Shown in pieces: positions 35,079 to 41,308 of a stretch of DNA of 41,308 nt. This DNA is from Betaproteobacteria bacterium. GTDB taxonomy: Bacteria; Pseudomonadota; Gammaproteobacteria; Burkholderiales; SG8-39. The translations under genes and the position numbers were made by a program. The notes below the pieces were generated by a model. It was not told where the DNA came from. It saw only the letters and a program-made list of their open reading frames with translations, and ran no database searches. Position 1 is the first letter of the stretch. Each line of letters opens with the position of its first letter. The DNA is taken from the NCBI GenBank assembly GCA_022340705.1, contig JAJDNJ010000001.1, positions 1-41,308 of the forward strand, written 5' to 3'.

Positions 35079-35660
35079 CTAGCGCAGCTGCAGGAGGCGT
35101 CCGATCCGGTGCGACGCGTCTGCGATGAAACGATCGTAGGCGAGCGGCTCGAGCCACTCCCAAGCGCCCAGGCCGATCACCGCGAGCCCGGCGACGACGA
35201 GGACCAAACCCAGCAGGCTGCGCGGCACGCGCACCAGCAGGGTCCACGCGAGGCCGACGCGCCCGCGCGGATTGAGCATCATCAGCATGCCGGTGCCGGT
35301 CAGCAGCAGGCCCGCCGCGGCGAGCAGCGGCGCGGGCCGGCGCGTCAGATGGCTCACGGTGGACGCCCATAGCCCGTCGGCGAGCAGATAGGCCGCGCCC
35401 ACGATGCCCGCGCCGATCAGCAGCACCATCAGTCCGACGATCACGGCCGGCGCGCCGGCGTAGTCCTCGTAGGCATCCTCGGAAGGCCGGAACGGCATGC
35501 GCCGCGTCAGCAGCGCCTCGATTCCGCCGAGCGCGATGCCCGCGCCGACCAGGAACACGCCCAGGTAAAAGCCCTTGGGCAGCGCGAAGAACCGCCCAGC
35601 GATCACGGCGATGATGCCCACCACCACCGCGGCATACTCGACAAACGCGATCAAGCGCAC
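35079..35660 (-). CDS. Integral membrane protein of unknown function
   Basis: A 193-residue protein with five or six predicted helices: EYAAVVVGIIAVIAG, YLGVFLVGAGIALGGIEALL, AVIVGLMVLLIGAGIVGAAY, LLAAAGLLLTGTGMLMML and LLGLVLVVAGLAVIGLGAWE. It begins with GTG at 35660 and ends at 35079, seven bases past the thioesterase stop on the other strand. No charged catalytic motif is visible. The family is not recognised. It is divergent from the cysteine-dioxygenase-like gene. Confidence 0.76.
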   Translation of the reverse strand: MRLIAFVEYAAVVVGIIAVIAGRFFALPKGFYLGVFLVGAGIALGGIEALLTRRMPFRPSEDAYEDYAGAPAVIVGLMVLLIGAGIVGAAYLLADGLWASTVSHLTRRPAPLLAAAGLLLTGTGMLMMLNPRGRVGLAWTLLVRVPRSLLGLVLVVAGLAVIGLGAWEWLEPLAYDRFIADASHRIGRLLQLR

Positions 35661-35779
35661 TGTGCTGCAAGTTTATCGAAGAACGAGCCGCGCGATTCCG
35701 CCGAGCGATTTGCCGACGCCCGGCACGCCGGTGTAGGGTGGCGCCGGACCGGCAATTCGTCGTCGAAGGAGGGCCACCC

Positions 35780-36346
35780 ATGGACAGTGCTGCGTATTCG
35801 ATACCCCAGCTGGTCGAGGATCTCAGGTCGATCCGCGCGCAGGCGAAGGACGAGCGCGACATCATGAATCAAGTGCGTCCGCTCGCACGCCGCGCGGCGC
35901 TGGCGAAGGAGGCATGGCTCAAGCCGGAGATGTTCGAGGCCGACGCCGGACAGGGATTCGGCGTGACGCTGCTGCACGAAGAGCCGGACCACACGCTCGC
36001 TGTGTTCGCCGTGAGCTGGTTGCCCGGCAGGGGCACGCCGCCACACGACCACGGCACCTGGGCGGTCGTCGCGGGCGTGCACGGCCCCGAGCTGAACAGG
36101 TTCTACGAGCGCGTCGACGACCGCTCGCGCAAGGGTCATGCGGAGCTGAAGCAGATCGGCGCGAAGACCTTCGGCATTGGCGAGGTCGTCGCGATGCCAG
36201 CGGGTGCGGTGCACGCGGTGTGGAACGAATCCGATGCGGTGAGCGTGTCGCTGCACATCTACGGCAAGCACATCAACTTCACCCAACGCTCGCAGTACGA
36301 CCCGGACGAGCGGACCGAGACGCCCTTCGTCGTCAAGGTCAACTAG
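35780..36346 (+). CDS. Cysteine-dioxygenase-like cupin
   Basis: A 188-residue protein. The cupin has GRGTPPHDHGTWAVVAGVHG with Fe ligands His89 and His91, and a third His near 151 in PAGAVHAVWNESD. This matches the cysteine/3-mercaptopropionate dioxygenase family (PF05995/PF07847 type), which oxidises thiols to sulfinates. The helical N-terminal 55 residues resemble bacterial members. AAGGAGGG lies ten bases before the ATG. The SRPBCC gene follows by 50 bases in the same direction. The true substrate is uncertain. Confidence 0.85.
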   Translation: MDSAAYSIPQLVEDLRSIRAQAKDERDIMNQVRPLARRAALAKEAWLKPEMFEADAGQGFGVTLLHEEPDHTLAVFAVSWLPGRGTPPHDHGTWAVVAGVHGPELNRFYERVDDRSRKGHAELKQIGAKTFGIGEVVAMPAGAVHAVWNESDAVSVSLHIYGKHINFTQRSQYDPDERTETPFVVKVN

Positions 36347-36396
36347 GGCAGGCGCGCCGCCATGCCGTGCTTTCCAGCGGCCTCCGGTTGCCCGGC

Positions 36397-36900
36397 ATGT
36401 ACGACATCGTGACCCACATCGAGCTGCGCGCGAGCGTGTCTCGCGTGTGGGCCGCACTCACCGATTTCGCCGCCTATCGCGCCTGGAACCCGGTGATCGA
36501 GTCGATAGAAGGAGAGGCGTCGGAAGGCGCGCGCCTGCGCCTGCAGCTTCGTTCAGCGGCGTTGCGCCGGCCCTCGAACGGCCCGGTGCAAGCGCTGAAG
36601 AGCTTCGCGTTCCGCAGTTGGTGCGCGCTCAACGGCATGCGCTTTGCGGTACGCGTGACAAAGCTCCTGCCCGAGCGCGAGCTGCGCTGGGTGGGCGCGC
36701 TGCCGCTGCCGACGATGTTCAAGGGCGAGCACTACTTTCGGGTCAGCGCGCTGCGCGATGGCGGGGTGCGCTTTACGCAGGGCGAACACTACGCGGGCCT
36801 GCTCGAGCCGGCGTTCCGCGACGTGATGGAAGCCGTCAACCGGCATGCGATGACGGCGGTCAATCAGGCACTGAAGGACTACATCGAGGCCTCCGGATAG
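36397..36900 (+). CDS. SRPBCC-domain (START-like) protein
   Basis: A 167-residue protein. It starts MYDIVTHIELRASVSRVWAA, then LTDFAAYRAWNPVIESIEGE. The last part, GGVRFTQGEHYAGLLEPAFR, leads into the long C-terminal helix. This is the ligand-binding helix-grip fold of the SRPBCC/PYR-like superfamily, which carries hydrophobic ligands or acts in polyketide cyclisation. ATG 36397 gives the normal start; an in-frame GTG at 36367 would add ten residues. It probably shares a transcript with the dioxygenase-like cupin. The ligand is unknown. Confidence 0.82.
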   Translation: MYDIVTHIELRASVSRVWAALTDFAAYRAWNPVIESIEGEASEGARLRLQLRSAALRRPSNGPVQALKSFAFRSWCALNGMRFAVRVTKLLPERELRWVGALPLPTMFKGEHYFRVSALRDGGVRFTQGEHYAGLLEPAFRDVMEAVNRHAMTAVNQALKDYIEASG

Positions 36901-37074
36901 CGCGGCGCGCGACCGGGGAATGAGAAGCGGTTTTATCTGCGTGACCGGCGCAGGCAGAAGCGCTTGCGCGCATTTATCAATGGGTCTAGCCTGAATGCGC
37001 GCGCGGCGCGAGGCTGTCAGAGCCCGAGGGCCCACAAAAAACGCCGAACGTCGCGACGCGGCGAGATAAAGGCC

Positions 37075-38480
37075 ATGGGGTAGCACCGCTCGGCACGCAT
37101 GACATCGCCGCTTCGCTCGTCAAGGCGGCGCCGCGCGAGTATGCACTGGAGGATGGCTCGCGCGTCGCGGTAGTCGGCGGCGGGCCGGCTGGCAGCTTCT
37201 TCGCGTACTTCCTGCAGCGCCTCGCCGAGTCGACCGGACTCGAGCTCAACGTCGACCTCTACGAGCCGCGGCTCTTTACGCATCGCGGTCCCGCCGGCTG
37301 CAATCACTGTGGCGGCATCGTGTCCGAATCGCTCGTGCAGCTGCTGGCGAGCGAAGGCATCAATCTGCCGACCGAGGTGGTCGAGCGCGGCATCGAGGCC
37401 TACATGCTGCACATGGACGTCGGCAGCGTGCGCATTCGCACGCCGAGCGAGGAAAAACGCATCGCGGGCGTGTTTCGCGGCAACGGGCCGCGCGGCTCGG
37501 AGCGCTCGCTGCGCGTCGGCTTCGACCGCTACCTGCTCGAACTCGCGGCTTCGAGCCGCGTGCGGGTGATCCGCAGCCTGGTCACCCGCGTCGGATGGCA
37601 CGAGGACCGTCCGGAGATCGAGCACGGCGGTGGCAGGCGCGCAAGCTACGACCTCGTGGCGCTCGCGGCCGGCGTCAACAGCCAGCTGCTGCAGAACGGC
37701 TGCGAAGCGGCGCCCGCTTACACCTTCCCGGGAACTCTGACCAGCTTCATCTCCGAGTTCCACCTCGGTCAGGCGGCGATCCAGGCGAGCCTCGGCGACG
37801 CGATGCATATCTTCCTGCTCGATTTGCCGCGCCTCGAGTTCGCGGCGCTGATCCCGAAGGGCGACTACGTCACGCTGTGCGTGCTCGGACATGACGTCGA
37901 CGAAACGGTAGTCGACGCCTTGCTCGCGGCCCCCGAGGTGCGGCGCTGCTTTCCAGGGGGCAAGGTCCCGCAGATGGCCTGTCACTGCTTTCCACGGCTG
38001 AACGTGCGCCCGCCGGCGCAGCCCTACGCCGATCGCCTGGTGTGGATCGGCGATTGCGGTGTGGCGCGGCTGTACAAGGACGGCATCGGCTCTGCTTACC
38101 GCATGGCCAAGGCGGCCGCACGCACGGTGGCCTTCCACGGCGTGTCGGCGAAGGATTTCGAGGCGCATTACCTGCCGACCTGCCGAACGATGAACTGGGA
38201 CAACACGCTGGCGCGGCTCGTATTCATGTCGACCACGCTAATCCAGAAGCTGCGCCCGCTGCGCCGCGGCGTGCTGCGCATGACTTCGACCGAGCAGGCA
38301 AACCGCGAGAAGTTCGACCACATGAGCAGCGTGCTGTGGGACGTATTCACCGGCAGCGCGCCTTACCGGGACGTGCTGGTGCGCAGCTGCCACCCGGGTT
38401 TCATCGCCAGCCTGACCTGGAACCTGGTCGCCGGGAATGCCGGCGCGCTGGCCGGCAAGCGCTACGGAGACGGCCCATGA
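37075..38480 (+). CDS. FAD-dependent oxidoreductase (GGR/FixC-like), start disrupted
   Basis: The coding frame is open from 36990 to TGA at 38478-38480 and encodes about 467 residues. The FAD motif VAVVGGGPAGSFFAYFL is upstream of 37320, so the GTG there cannot be the real start. It continues with GPAGCNHCGGIVSE, a two-Cys motif, and ends with WIGDCGVARLYKDGIGSAYR, the second FAD site of the geranylgeranyl reductase/hydroxylase fold. No ATG, GTG or TTG is in frame before the FAD motif. ATG 37075 reads ATG-GGG-TAG; one extra G in the run 37077-37080 would join it to the frame as MGVAPLGTH. This is a frameshift, a sequencing error, or an unusual start such as CTG 37014. It overlaps the next gene by ATGA. 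Confidence 0.8.
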
Positions 38481-38971
38481 CCGAAGGCGCGCTGGGCAAG
38501 ACCTACTCGAGCGGCGAGCTCATTGTGCGCCAAGGCGACGAGGGCAACTGCATGTATGTCGTGCAGGCGGGCGAGCTCGAGGTGGTGCGTGAAGAGCACG
38601 ACGGCAACGTGCGCGTCGCACTGATGAACGCCGGCGACATCTTCGGAGAAATGTCGATCTTCGAGCGCGAGCTGCGCTCGGCGACGGTGCGCGCGCTCGG
38701 CGAAGCCCGTGTGCTGTCGGTCGACAAGAAGACCTTTTTGCGGCGGATCCAGGAAGACCCGCCGCTCGCGTTCAACCTGGTGAAGATCATGTCGCATCGC
38801 ATTCGCAGGCTGACCGAGGATCTTGCCACCCTGAAGGCGAAAACGTCGCCCCCCGCGCCGCGGGCCAACGGGCAGGAACGCCGCAGCGGGCGCGACCGGC
38901 GCCACGGCGGTGGCCGGCGCTCCGGTGTCGACCGGCGGGCGAGCGCGGCCGGGAGGGGACGAAACGCATGA
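38477..38971 (+). CDS. Stand-alone cyclic nucleotide-binding protein
   Basis: A 164-residue protein. Residues 5-115 are a CAP-type cNMP-binding domain: YSSGELIVRQGDEGNCMYVV, then phosphate-binding cassette FGEMSIFERELRSATVRA (56-73), with Glu58 and Arg67 as the expected ribose and phosphate contacts. There is no helix-turn-helix, so it is not a CRP-type regulator. The last 45 residues are a disordered Arg/Gly-rich tail with a repeated RRSGRDRR/RRSGVDRR. ATG overlaps the upstream TGA and its own TGA overlaps the downstream ATG. It therefore sits translationally fixed between two redox enzymes and may sense cAMP or cGMP to control them (inference). Confidence 0.88.
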   Translation: MTEGALGKTYSSGELIVRQGDEGNCMYVVQAGELEVVREEHDGNVRVALMNAGDIFGEMSIFERELRSATVRALGEARVLSVDKKTFLRRIQEDPPLAFNLVKIMSHRIRRLTEDLATLKAKTSPPAPRANGQERRSGRDRRHGGGRRSGVDRRASAAGRGRNA

Positions 38972-40626
38972 GCACGCTGAAAACGAATGCCGGAGCCGAC
39001 GGCTGCGCCGACAGTCTCGTACACCCGACGCAAGGCAACACACCGGCGCCCTGCACCCTGGGCTGTGCAGGCGGAAATGACGTGCGCCAGTGGCTTGGCA
39101 TCGTCGCGCAGCGCACCAAGCTCGGCCTGAGCGATGCGCAGGCCTACGCGCGCGCCTGGGGCGTCATTGCGGATACCAATCCCTTCCCCGCGACCTTGGG
39201 TCGAATCTGTCCGCATCCCTGCGAAACGTCGTGCAACCGCGAAGCCAAGGACGGGGCGGTCGCGATCAATGCGATGGAGCGTTTCCTCGGCGATTGGGCC
39301 ATCGAGCGCCACCTTCCGTTGCGGCGTCTCGAGGGCGCAAGCGGCGGCGCGTCGATCGGGGTGGTCGGCGCCGGGCCGGCGGGGCTGTCGTTCGCTTATC
39401 AGCTCGCGCGCCGCGGCCACCGCGTCGCGGTGTACGAGCAGCGGGAGCATGCCGGAGGCATGCTGCATTACGGTATCCCTGCATTCCGCCTGCCGAAGGA
39501 GATTCTGCAGGCAGAGATCGCCCGCATCGTCGCGCTTGGCGTCGATCTGAAGCTGAATGTGGCGGTCGGCCGCGACGTGAGCGTCGACGAGCTGCGTGAG
39601 CAGCACGATCTGCTGTTTCTCGGCATCGGCGCGGGCAACGCAGCGCGTCTCGGCGTGCCCGGCGAGGACGGTCCCGGCGTCGTCGGCGGCATCGAGTTCC
39701 TGAACGCCGTCAATCGGGGCGAAGGTTTCGAGACGCCGAGCGAGGTCGTGGTGATCGGCGGCGGCAACACCGCGATCGACGCGGCACGCGCCGCGCGGCG
39801 GCGCGGTGCGAGCGTCACCCTGCTCTACCGCCGCACGCGCGAGGAAATGCCGGCGATCGCGAGTGAGGTCGACGAAGCGCTCGCCGAAGGCGTATCGATC
39901 GAGTTTCTCGTGGCGCCGACCGCGATCCGTCGCGATGCGATCGGCCCGAACGCGGTGATGGTGCAACGCATGACGCTCGGCGAGCCGGACGAATCGGGTC
40001 GTCGCCGTCCGGTACCCGTGCCGGGAGCGCCATTCGCGGTGCCTGCGCGCCTCGTGATCGCCGCGGTGTCGCAGACCGTCGACTGGGGTGGTCTGGAGCC
40101 ACTCGAGAGCGCCGTGGGGAAAGCGCAGACGGAGAACGGCGCGCCCGACCACCATCTATGGAGCGGCGGCGACATGCTCGGGCTGGGGATCGCCGGCATG
40201 GCGATCGCGCAGGGACGCCACGCCGCCGAGACGGTGCACGCGATGCTCACCGGCACCGAGCCGCCCCGCGCGCAGCGGCGCGCGGCCGCGGCGCGCGACG
40301 TCGCGGCCGATTTCTATCCGGCGAGCCCGCGCGCGCCGCTCATCGAGCGGCCCGTCGCCGAGCGCATCGCGCAGCCCGATCTGGAAGTGCACGAGACGCT
40401 CTCCGAGCAAGCCTTTTTGCAGGAAGCCGATCGCTGCTTCTCCTGCGGCCAGTGCCACGGCTGCCAGTACTGCTTCATGTACTGCAACGGTGGCGGTTTC
40501 GTGCGCATCGGTCAGGCCGAGCCCGGTGCGTATTTCGCGCTGGCGCTCGAGCGTTGCCTGGGCTGCGGCAAGTGCATCGAGCTCTGTCCGACCGGGTACC
40601 TGTCGGCGGCTGAAGCGCCCAATTGA
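38968..40626 (+). CDS. GltD-like NAD(P)H:Fe-S oxidoreductase
   Basis: A 552-residue protein. The N-terminal Fe-S domain has CTLGC and ICPHPCETSCNR (29-89), as in GltD. The FAD site VVGAGPAGLSFAYQL is at 132-146, and the NAD(P) site VVIGGGNTAIDAARAARRRG is mid-protein. The C terminus adds a Cys-rich segment CFSCGQCHGCQYCFMYC and a 4Fe-4S motif CLGCGKCIELCPTGYL. It is therefore a GltD/SfrB-type flavoprotein that passes electrons between NAD(P)H and iron-sulfur centres. No large glutamate synthase subunit is nearby, so this is not ammonia assimilation. The start overlaps the cNMP-protein stop (ATGA). Confidence 0.91.
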   Translation: MSTLKTNAGADGCADSLVHPTQGNTPAPCTLGCAGGNDVRQWLGIVAQRTKLGLSDAQAYARAWGVIADTNPFPATLGRICPHPCETSCNREAKDGAVAINAMERFLGDWAIERHLPLRRLEGASGGASIGVVGAGPAGLSFAYQLARRGHRVAVYEQREHAGGMLHYGIPAFRLPKEILQAEIARIVALGVDLKLNVAVGRDVSVDELREQHDLLFLGIGAGNAARLGVPGEDGPGVVGGIEFLNAVNRGEGFETPSEVVVIGGGNTAIDAARAARRRGASVTLLYRRTREEMPAIASEVDEALAEGVSIEFLVAPTAIRRDAIGPNAVMVQRMTLGEPDESGRRRPVPVPGAPFAVPARLVIAAVSQTVDWGGLEPLESAVGKAQTENGAPDHHLWSGGDMLGLGIAGMAIAQGRHAAETVHAMLTGTEPPRAQRRAAAARDVAADFYPASPRAPLIERPVAERIAQPDLEVHETLSEQAFLQEADRCFSCGQCHGCQYCFMYCNGGGFVRIGQAEPGAYFALALERCLGCGKCIELCPTGYLSAAEAPN

Positions 40627-40633
40627 CCGGTTT

Positions 40634-40654
40634 CCGGGTCGATCGCCGACCCGG
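40634..40654. repeat. Inverted repeat hairpin after the GltD-like gene
   Basis: CCGGGTCG, a five-base loop, then CGACCCGG: a perfect 8-bp stem starting 8 bases after the stop. No T run follows, so it is not a standard intrinsic terminator on either strand. It may stabilise the mRNA end or attenuate readthrough to the small membrane-peptide gene. Confidence 0.5.
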
Positions 40655-40844
40655 CGCGGGCCGAACCCCACGCCAAAATAATCGTCTTTCTTTCAACCGC
40701 TTATACGATACGTGGCATGGGCTTCCGCTGCGCCGCAGCAAAGCCGATGTGAATATTCCACAAGATCCGCGCGACGTGGTTCGCTGAGCCACCCCCGCCC
40801 GACCGGTATCGTTGAGCCGTGATTGAATGAAGCAGGAGACAACG

Positions 40845-40937
40845 ATGGAAGCCGCAGCGGACATCATGCAGACAATGGTTCTCGCAATAGCCCCGACGGT
40901 TGTCGTCGTTCTCGCCGCGCTGATTTCGATCTTCTAG
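40845..40937 (+). CDS. 30-residue membrane peptide
   Basis: ATG at 40845 is preceded by AGGAGA eight bases upstream. The product begins MEAAADIMQTM and continues as a hydrophobic helix VLAIAPTVVVVLAALISIF: one transmembrane segment and almost nothing else. Such tiny proteins are often subunits of oxidases or transporters (the CydX/CbdX type), but no matching large subunit is here. An intrinsic terminator ends the transcript 73 bases later. Its closeness to the electron-transfer operon suggests an assembly or membrane-docking role, which is inference. Confidence 0.62.
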   Translation: MEAAADIMQTMVLAIAPTVVVVLAALISIF

Positions 40938-41009
40938 CGGCAAGCGCCGGCCCGGCGCGCAAGCAAAGGGTCGGACCTGCCGCGGGTCTCCCAACCCTCC
41001 TCCCCTTCT

Positions 41010-41032
41010 GCCCCGCTTCGGCGGGGCTTTTT
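41010..41032 (+). terminator. Rho-independent terminator with TTCG tetraloop
   Basis: GCCCCGC-TTCG-GCGGGGC (41010-41027) is a perfect 7-bp GC stem with the extra-stable UUCG loop, followed by TTTTT at 41028-41032. Orientation fits transcription from the small membrane-peptide gene, and probably from the whole electron-transfer operon. Confidence 0.9.
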
Positions 41033-41184
41033 ATTTCCGGCTGCGCAGCCTCGCATTTCGAACGCGGAATAACGACTGGGTGTACGGGTCTACGGTCGCT
41101 TTGACCGCGCCCACGGGTCTTCATAAAGTCCCCCGGAGGCTGGGTCATGGGTATGCCGCGAAAATTCAACGGTGCCTCGCATCG

Positions 41185-41308
41185 CGCTTGGCCGCTTGCG
41201 TTGCGCGACCCGCCGGCAACCTCACCGGCATGTCGGTGCAGTACGAGGACACGATCCCGAAGCTGCTCGAACTGGTAAAGAGAGTGGCGCCGCAGACGCG
41301 CAAGATCG
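41185..41308 (+). pseudogene. 5'-truncated ABC substrate-binding protein (PF04392), cut by right edge
   Basis: From about 41185 the frame reads RLAACVARPAGNLTGMSVQY, then EDTIPKLLELVKRVAPQTRK. This aligns with the middle of the complete PF04392 protein at 17402-18409 (KSYAKPGGNITGLATQFEDI then VGKMLQLFIEAVPQ). The first 120 or so residues, including signal peptide and first ligand domain, are absent; upstream in-frame sequence is unrelated. The frame remains open to the end of the window. It is probably a truncated remnant, or a gene whose 5' part was lost by deletion. If the ATG at 41230 were used it would make only a half-protein. Confidence 0.6.

Noticed and set aside
37320-37322. GTG 37320 as the start of the FAD oxidoreductase
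   Set aside because: It would remove the essential FAD-binding GGGPAG motif, which is encoded in frame just upstream.
40634-40654. Intrinsic terminator after the GltD-like gene
   Set aside because: The stem is good but neither side has a T run, so it is listed only as a hairpin.

Overview
The window is GC-rich (roughly two-thirds G+C by eye) and densely packed with bacterial genes. Gene content points to an environmental betaproteobacterium: a CbpA/CbpM chaperone pair, orphan PF04392-type ABC substrate-binding proteins, a DUF2189 membrane protein, large glutamine-dependent NadE, and P450 and epoxide-hydrolase genes. This assignment is an inference from gene families. No rRNA, tRNA, CRISPR array or intact insertion sequence was seen.

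Layout. 1-606 is the 3' end of nadE. 778-2916 holds an M48 lipoprotein protease and a sterol-desaturase-family membrane hydroxylase. 3059-5895 is an hsp20-lon operon read leftward from a sigma32-like promoter. 5995-8555 carries a Nudix hydrolase, a small membrane protein and a K+ channel/TrkA protein. 8570-12453 holds a trehalose-synthase-like glycosyltransferase fused to a YHS domain, a GalT-like nucleotidyltransferase and a cyclic-2,3-diphosphoglycerate-synthetase-like GTPase. 12450-19313 is mixed housekeeping and metabolism: DUF2189, a lipoprotein methyltransferase, a UvrD-type helicase, a TauD-type dioxygenase, an ACT protein, an ABC binding protein and a class II aldolase. 19321-21561 is a heat-shock island: cbpA-cbpM leftward and two hsp20 genes rightward, driven by back-to-back sigma32-like promoters. 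21633-24245 has a TetR regulator with two operator-like palindromes, followed by five small genes, four of them of unknown function and one a cupin.

24259-30785 is oxidative metabolism: an SdhA-like flavoprotein with a small 2Fe-2S protein, an EthD-like protein, an epoxide hydrolase, a diheme cytochrome c, an SDR and a cytochrome P450. 31039-33590 is a translationally coupled pair, a CFA-synthase-family methyltransferase and a DWARF1-like FAD oxidoreductase. This is the architecture of the TmsB/TmsA (BfaB/BfaA) system that makes 10-methyl branched fatty acids. 33792-36900 holds a secreted protein, a thioesterase, a membrane protein, a cysteine-dioxygenase-like cupin and an SRPBCC protein.

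37075-40626 is the most unusual part. Three genes joined by ATGA overlaps encode an FAD oxidoreductase, a stand-alone cyclic-nucleotide-binding protein and a GltD-like NAD(P)H/Fe-S oxidoreductase. A 30-residue membrane peptide gene and a strong intrinsic terminator follow. I propose this as a cNMP-responsive electron-transfer module. Its first gene has no ordinary start codon in frame: the only well-placed ATG runs into a stop after a G4 tract. The right edge holds a 5'-truncated fragment of a PF04392 ABC substrate-binding gene.
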